A model generated the notes under the pieces. That model had not been told where the DNA came from and searched no databases. It saw only the letters and a list, made by a program, of their open reading frames with translations. From contig OY829326.1 in the NCBI GenBank assembly GCA_963691655.1, forward strand, positions 116,409,388 through 116,473,387: a DNA stretch of 64,000 nt, written 5' to 3'. Origin of the DNA: Toxonevra muliebris. Taxonomy: Eukaryota > Arthropoda > Insecta > Diptera > Pallopteridae. How positions within the stretch are numbered: the first letter of the stretch is position 1; each line of letters starts with the position of its first letter. A program made the position numbers and the translations under genes. Below, in pieces: positions 58,401 to 64,000 of this stretch.

Positions 58401-60121
58401 TTGTATGGCACGAATTATTTTTAAGTGTTTCTATGCGCTACACTTTTAGTATCGGGTGTTATCTGATAAGAGAACATTTGACAATATAAATTAGTTTGAA
58501 TGATTCCAGAATGGTAATAATCCTAACCTAGGCTCTGGACCTTGTATGGCGATCATGGTAATTCATAGAAGTTTGAACTTTTTGTAAAAACTTTCCAAAG
58601 TAATCTTGATCATTGATATTGATATTGATAGCGGCCAAACAGTCGAAGTTACCATTAATAATTTTAGATACCAGCACTTTTGTTTGTACTTATTTTTACA
58701 ATGCAACATGATAACGATGATGAGAATATACATACATACTTACTTCGCAAATGTATGTACATATATATGTGCTTACACTAGCATATCGAAGGGGGTAGGA
58801 CAGTTTAGAACTAGCCCCCCTTTCCCTTACAAATGAAAATCTCATACATTTTGATCGTTGGCCATGAGGAAAAAATAAAAATTGAAGTGGACAAAAATAT
58901 TAAAACCCCTTCTTAAGAATTCTCTGGATTTGCTAGTGTGTACTTATATAGTATATAGAAATATCTACAGATTCAACGATATGATAAGCTCACATTTCAA
59001 AAAGATCTTCTGCTTTTGTCTATCTAAACAAGTAATACTATTGTACTTATTAGAGATGAGCGCGTGAGTACTTTTCGACTCACGCTCACGCACGCAGGAA
59101 TTTTTCAAAAAAGAAATTCACACATGTTCACGCATACAACCTTTTTATTGTTAATTTTATTTATGTTGTATTCAGTGAACAGATTTTCATTTATTCTGTA
59201 ATTCTAAATATTACACAGTGATGCCAGATTTCGAATTTGCAAGATTCTTAGGTGAAGACAAACACTGTTTTGATTTTTTAACCACCAAAATTATGTTTTT
59301 AAGAAACTGTGAATTATAACGACGTCATGGTCAAAAGTAACTTATACTCACTAATTTTCACGTCGAAATTTTGAAAGAAATGTCATGCTCTTGCATGTTC
59401 ACGTACGAATTATGGAAATCAAATCACGCTCACGCATGGTCCTGTGGAAATTATGTCACGTGTGTACGAATTCACGCGTGCAACGTTAAATTTATGTCAT
59501 ACGCCCATCACTAGTACTTATACAGTGCATGAACTCATTTAATATTCGGTTTTTCTTATTCATTGAATAATAACTACTACAGCAGTTTTAAAAGAAATAA
59601 ATAAATCTTAGTCAATTTGCGTTTACATGAAAAGTTTTTCAGTATAATTTTTATTTGAATTTTAGACTATATCTTATTACGAGTGCAGAAGGTTTTTATT
59701 TTCTTTTAAGAATACTGCAAAACTGCAATATCAAATTTTTGTTAATTAAATACCAACTACAACTTAAATTTTGTAAGCTAATTCTTAAAATTTTTAAATG
59801 CCTGAAAAAGAATCACTCTACTGTATAGATATCTAAACCTGAACAACATTTGTATTGTTACTACAGAGAAATTAACAACAATAAAAAATTCTTAGTCTTA
59901 CCATTCAAGCAAGCGTTATTTTGTAAAAATTGATTCCGAAATGCCTCTACTCGTTTCGAGATATCATCAATTTTCGGGGCTTCAATAGCTGAAAACATTG
60001 CTGCTCCAAGTATAAGAAACAGAATGTATCCTCCACACAGCAATATAAATCGGCATTTTCCATTTTTATTACTTGTGGGTGTACCATTTTTGGCACTGAT
60101 AGGAAATGCGCCTATAAGCAT
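52423..60121 (-). CDS. TWIK-type two-pore-domain potassium channel, short isoform
   Basis: Minus-strand exons: 60121-59902, 53642-53502, 53438-53229, 53146-52943, 52703-52423 (stop TAG), all phase 1, GT-AG, giving 351 residues. The first exon starts MLIGAFPIS and carries TM1 (about residues 27-48, ending F-S-A-I-E-A-P) and the beginning of the extracellular cap. Exon 2 ends in pore loop 1 (S-S-T-V-V-T-T-I-G, completed as G-Y-G-H by exon 3). Exon 3 carries the TWIK-like F-C-I-I-Y-A-A-I-G-I-P and TM2; exon 4 carries TM3 and pore loop 2 (T-T-I-G-L-G-D-Y-I-P-G-D); exon 5 carries TM4 and an 80-residue cytosolic tail. Dimers of such subunits form background potassium leak channels in the plasma membrane. 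The GLG second filter and Y-I-P-G-D are typical of KCNK1/6. A TTTTTTACAG acceptor just before the ATG implies an upstream non-coding exon. Confidence 0.9.
55844..57341. mobile_element. hAT-like inverted-repeat element in the channel intron
   Basis: CAGGGCCGAATTAAG at the left (55849) and CTTAATCCGGCCCTTG at the right (57327) are inverted repeats of the CAGGGCCGGATTAAG type common in hAT transposons. The interior includes the tandem repeat at 56471 and an open frame at 56717-57271 without recognisable domain. The 8-bp target duplication is not clear. Confidence 0.5.
56471..56540 (+). repeat. Tandem repeat of a 16-bp unit
   Basis: GCGTTTTGAGAAAAAT is repeated four times without a break (56471-56534) and followed by a partial, changed fifth unit (GCATTT). 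It is inside the hAT-like element in the channel intron. Confidence 0.9.
57424..57955 (-). CDS. Alternative first coding exon of the TWIK-type channel (long isoform)
   Basis: ATG at 57955 (context ATCAAAATGG) opens 177 codons that end at a GT donor in phase 1, exactly as the other first exon does, so it can join exon 53642-53502 for a 455-residue protein. About 130 hydrophilic residues rich in Ser, Asn and Gln precede TM1 (I-I-L-S-V-Y-I-I-F-Y-L-I-Y-L-V-I-G-G), which ends F-G-V-I-E-T-P and leads into the cap. The two first exons are similar in plan but not in sequence. Each contains TM1, so only one can be used per transcript. The long N-terminus is absent from the short form and may carry sorting or regulatory sites. 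Confidence 0.85.
58457..58472. promoter_or_regulatory. Palindromic double GATA site
   Basis: TTATCTGATAA is a perfect palindrome holding two GATA-factor cores (TTATC and GATAA) about 500 bp upstream of the long-isoform start. It could belong to that isoform's promoter. A site of this length can occur by chance in AT-rich DNA. Confidence 0.25.
59051..59513. mobile_element. hAT MITE with perfect 8-bp target duplication
   Basis: GTACTTAT is exactly repeated at 59043-59050 and 59514-59521. The element starts TAGAGATGAGCG and ends CGCCCATCACTA, the TAGNGATGGGCG inverted repeat typical of hAT transposons. The interior has many TCACGC/GCGTGA units. It lies between the two alternative first exons of the channel gene. 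Confidence 0.85.
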
Positions 60122-60224
60122 GCTGTAAAAAAGAAATATATATCTTAAGACTCTGTTAATATAATTTTGTATGAAAAATGAAAAAATTGAGAAGACAACA
60201 TGTGAATTTGCCAAATGTTTAATA

Positions 60225-60536
60225 CTTCGCCGTAGCCTAGTGGTTAGTGTGTTGGACTGCTACGCAGAGGTGCCCGGGTTCATATCTCGGCAAGCTCAAA
60301 AATCAAAAATAGAAAATACAAATCTTTCTACACGGCACAACCTCTTGGCTGGCAATGGCAAAACCTCCAAGAGTAAAAAAATGCCTATGAAAAGCTTTTC
60401 ACTTCGCCGTTCGGATTCGGCATAAAACTGTAGGTCTCTTCCAATCGTGTATAAATATTACTCAAACAACATGAATGGATTCGAAAAGCTCGGCCTGGCC
60501 CTGCATGGGCTGGTGTGCCATAATAGTAGTAGTGGT
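60225..60536 (+). mobile_element. tRNA-derived SINE of tephritid type
   Basis: The head has pol III boxes (A-box TAGCCTAGTGGTTAGTG, B-box-like GGTTCATATCTC). The body has GGCAATGGCAAAACCTCCAA, TTCGCCGTTCGGATTCGGCA, AAACTGTAGGTCTCTTCCA and AAAAGCTCGGCC, and the tail ends in TAG triplets. I recognise this body from tephritid genomic repeats. It sits about 100 bp upstream of the short-isoform first coding exon. Confidence 0.8.
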
Positions 60537-63500
60537 TAATGCTTCAATCATTTCCATAGCAGAAGTTACAAGGAAAAGGCTGACAGCAGCAAAAAAATAA
60601 ATAAAAATATATACTTTAAAGAAGGATATTGTGAGAAATTAAATATTCTCTCTCTCCTTTGTGCTTTCTTAGTTTCAATAAAAAATATTTCGAAATAAAA
60701 ATTCTCCTCTTCTATTTTCCCTGATTCAAATGTAGCCTTTTAAGTTGATTAAAATTAAATATTGGGTTATAAGTTCATCGGATTTTGTGTGCGATTCAGT
60801 ATCAATTTCAAGAGATGCCATTCCTTTGGCATCTGTGACAGCAACAATTTATTTATGGTCGTCACTTTCATTGCAAAGCAGAAGCTGCTCAGTTTTTCCC
60901 CGTTTAAATAGAAACAATTGATCCCTCAGGTACAAACCTTCACTATCCTCCACTCTTTACTCAAATTTTAACTCACCTGACGAATAGTTGAAACCCGACA
61001 CAAACCTTATGCCCACTAAATATTTCTAGCCATAAAGCTCCCTTTAAAGTTAAACAATTAAAAAACCTATCGGCAGGCATATTTCCCTATCACCGTCAAA
61101 GGGATAATAAAGGGTATTTCAACAAGGGTGATAACAAAAATCATTTCGGATAGTAGAGGCTTGGGAAATTATACGTGGAATAACGCATGATGTAAATATC
61201 TACCACTGCTTCTTTTGTTCTGTAACGCCCCTTTCTCAAAATTTTCAACGACTTTTTGGCATAAAGCCGGCTCCACTTCAGCTATGGCGGCATTAATGTT
61301 GACTATTAAGTCTCAAATCGTTTGAGGGTCTTTAGTCAAATCTCATGATCGCATGATCTTGGTGGCCAGTTGGTGTCGCCAAAACGTTAAATTACACGGC
61401 CTGCAAATTCGGCGCGCAATAAGTCGAAAGATTTTTTTTAAATATGGCTCATTGCAACACTTTCACTGATAGAAAGAATATTTTTTGCGAACCGTGTTGG
61501 ACGCGCACATGTTGATGGTTTCACGTGTTGCACTGACCCGGTCGACTCGAGTTTCTGTAATATATATATATCGTACATTTCTTTCACATGGGGTGTGATT
61601 CCGAGGAAAATTTGTACTTGAATCATTTGTATTTCTTCTTTCACCGTGTAGCATTCCATGGTAAATTTATAGAGCACGCTTGTTAAATTTGACGTTTATA
61701 CGATGGCAGCTGTCAAAGTTACTAAAGTTAGACTCTTGTTGAAATCGCCTTTATAACAAAAAATTAAAAAATTAATTGGTTTGATTATGATTTCAGAATT
61801 TTCAAAAGAACAGGACTTAAAAATTAATCAGCACGTGCAAAAACAAAATCAGTAATTGGAATTGTCTCGTGTTATATATTGCTAAAATTTAAATTCTATA
61901 ATTGCTTAATGCGACAACATGAGCTAAATGATGACGTAAAATTAAAGTTGCCCCCATACATACATAGGTATTTATAAATATGTATACGTGCATATGTGTG
62001 TATGTATGCTATTTTGACAGCAAAATTAAATTTAAGGAATAAAGGCAAATAATAACTGACGATTATATTTATAATTGACGTGAATATGTATGTGTATAAC
62101 TCCTACATTCTTCAACAACAAAATCCTACACACATACATACACAAAATGTTATTTTTACTTTCCACGCACATTCATACATACATCCATATCTCGTAACTA
62201 TTTGCAGACAAGTGACTTTAATAAACTTTATAAAATTGTGTAGAAAAAGCAAAAGCAAAAAAAAAAAAACATTACTTTAATTAATTATAATTTACATAAA
62301 TATTACATTTTATAATTTAATCTATTTAATAAAGAAAATTGAGTTAGAAAATGCTGAACTTACATATGTGCGAATGCATATGTATCTTGCATTGTGAAAT
62401 ATGTTTTAATTAGTTTATACATTTGTCTACGCTTCAAGTCAGGGTTAGATATTTGTATAAATTTTTTTTGTTCTGTGACATGTGGGAATGAATTCAACAT
62501 TAATTTAATTACAAATATATTTTTGTATTAACATGAAATCCCTAGAGATTGTGAGCGAGAGTGACGGACCGTCGGTCAGACGATGTGAGTGGGCGATGAT
62601 GGGGTGCGGGCGGCAAATCCTTAGAGTCATTCCTAAATTTTCGTTCGTTCTTTCTTTTTCTTTTTTTTAACAATGCATACAGTATTCTCTTATGAATTAT
62701 AAATTAATGTGTGTATATACACATACCAGTGTGTATAGTATATATCGCAGAGGTAGAAAACTTACTCGTTGTATTTGTTGTAAAGTAATCTGGATTCTCC
62801 TTTTTGGACGGGTTTTTTTTCCTTTATTTTGGCTTTTTTATTTTTATAATTAGTTTTATTTTCTTCGTACACCTCACTTTTCTTTCAAATTGATTACTTT
62901 CTTCACAAATTTTGTTGTTGTAATAACACGGTGCTACTTTTACATATGTGCCATTTTATTGTTGTTGGTGTTGTTGCTTTCGCTGTTGTTGGTGTGGTAT
63001 TTTTTAGAAATTTCATTATAAAAATATTTCATTACACACTCGCAGACACACACACTCACGCAGCGATAGCGAATTTACGTCAATTGTATGTGACAGCAGC
63101 GGTGATATTCGTTGACTCTCTCGGTATTTGTGGTTTGGTTTCTCCTTTTTTGTTTTTCTGTTATTGCTTTTTTTTAGATCCTGTGGCGGAATTTCATGCT
63201 ATTTTTCTTCGTTTTTTGGTGTTGCCAAAAAAAAGAAACAACAAAACTTAACACGAATATTCGAATTATCCGTTGTGTTCTCTTCAATATTTGTGAAAGC
63301 ACTGAAAGTATTTTACAGCGGCATAAAGTGCAAAAGCGCCCAGAGACCAAACAGCAGCAACAAAATACAAACGAAACAACAAACACACGCATAGACACAT
63401 ACACGTACATACACACTAGGAACAAAAAAACCAAAATGACGTTCACCTACTAACCCAGACCGAATTTTGAGTGCAGTGCAAAGCAAAGAACTGTGTTTTT

Positions 63501-64000
63501 GTTTTACCCATTTACACGAAGAACGCACACACAAACACAGATACACTAGCATTAATACACGTATACATACGAACAAGTTTAATTAATTTTGTTGTTGCCG
63601 TTGTTGTTGGTGTAATTCCAATTGACATTTAGATGCTACACTTTTTCGTGAAGCTAGTAACGCTAGAAACAAAAGGAGCGGAAGGCAAGAAAATAAGAAG
63701 GAAGGAAAGAAGGATCGAAGTGGATAAGTGATAGGGACAATTCTTTACAATTTCCTTTATTAATTCGTTATAATACTTACTTTGTGGTTGTTGCTAATGT
63801 TAGTTTTCCTTCGAAATCAATATGAATGAATTTATTCTTTTAACTAATATCTGTGGGGGTATAATATATAATTATTTTTGTACATTTGATTTCCGCATTT
63901 ATAATTATGAATGAAAAAAAAGCTTTTATTTTATTCTTCTTTCATTTTGACTGTAAGAGCACTTGATATTATGCTTGCAAGTTTATCGGAAATTTGCTCT
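60537..64000. other. Upstream region of the channel gene, no coding exon found
   Basis: Probably intron or 5' flank of the channel gene. A GC-richer block at 62548-62625 (GAGCGAGAGTGACGGACCGT, GGGTGCGGGCGGC) stands out from the AT-rich surroundings and may mark a promoter or non-coding exon. CACACATACATACACA and TTGTTGTTGGTG microsatellites lie at 62130, 62945 and 63595. Overlapping open frames at 62931-63576 are due to this low-complexity sequence. Confidence 0.4.

Noticed and set aside
62931..63576. Five overlapping open frames on both strands
   Set aside because: Low-complexity GTT/CAA and CACA tracts keep frames open; no domain or splice pattern is visible.
1..64000. CRISPR arrays, operons, riboswitches, bacterial genes
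   Set aside because: The window is eukaryotic with spliced genes; direct repeats seen are transposon arms or tandem repeats without spacer structure.

Overview
This window looks like nuclear DNA of a higher fly (Diptera, Schizophora), probably a tephritid fruit fly. It is very AT-rich, its genes have short GT-AG introns, and it is crowded with remnants of mobile elements. A tRNA-headed SINE at about 60.2-60.5 kb and a short GGTTAGGTTGGAGTG element at 16.1 kb both resemble repeats I know from tephritid genomes. The family assignment is an inference; genus and species cannot be read from the sequence.

From 1.9 to 45.6 kb the plus strand carries seven apparently intact genes, all in one orientation, for secreted proteins with two C-type lectin-like domains (CTLDs), plus one ruined copy and one small relic. 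All seven share one plan: exon 1 encodes a signal peptide and a short Cys-containing N-terminus, exons 2+3 encode CTLD1, exons 4+5 encode CTLD2, and the intron phases are 1, 0, 1, 0. Predicted proteins are 321-327 residues. Two subfamilies are clear. Copies 1-3 (1.9-10.2 kb) share one kind of upstream sequence; copies 1 and 3 are a recent segmental duplication. Copies 5-7 (28.9-45.6 kb) have a changed calcium/sugar site in CTLD1 and a different upstream block. Copy 4 (14.3-17.7 kb) keeps EPN sugar-site motifs in both domains but has the second kind of upstream block. The whole copy-4 unit was duplicated in tandem to 18.95-27.3 kb, where the daughter copy is a pseudogene broken by deletions and several transposon insertions.

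The gaps and large introns of the array hold Tc1/mariner, pogo, piggyBac, hAT and non-LTR relics and many short inverted-repeat elements, several with exact target-site duplications that I could place to the base. Most of this cargo sits between genes, in the pseudogene, or in intron 4, which separates the two lectin domains and ranges from 68 bp to 3.7 kb.

From 52.4 to 60.1 kb the minus strand encodes a two-pore-domain potassium channel of the TWIK (KCNK1/6) type. Four shared exons carry both pore loops (GYG and GLG filters). Two alternative 5' coding exons (57.4-58.0 and 59.9-60.1 kb) each supply their own N-terminus, first membrane helix and start of the extracellular cap, giving predicted proteins of 455 and 351 residues. 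The end of the window (60.5-64 kb) is probably its upstream intron/5' region; I found no coding exon there.

The lectins are likely secreted pattern-recognition or gut/saliva proteins, as inferred from their family; the channel is an unrelated neighbour.
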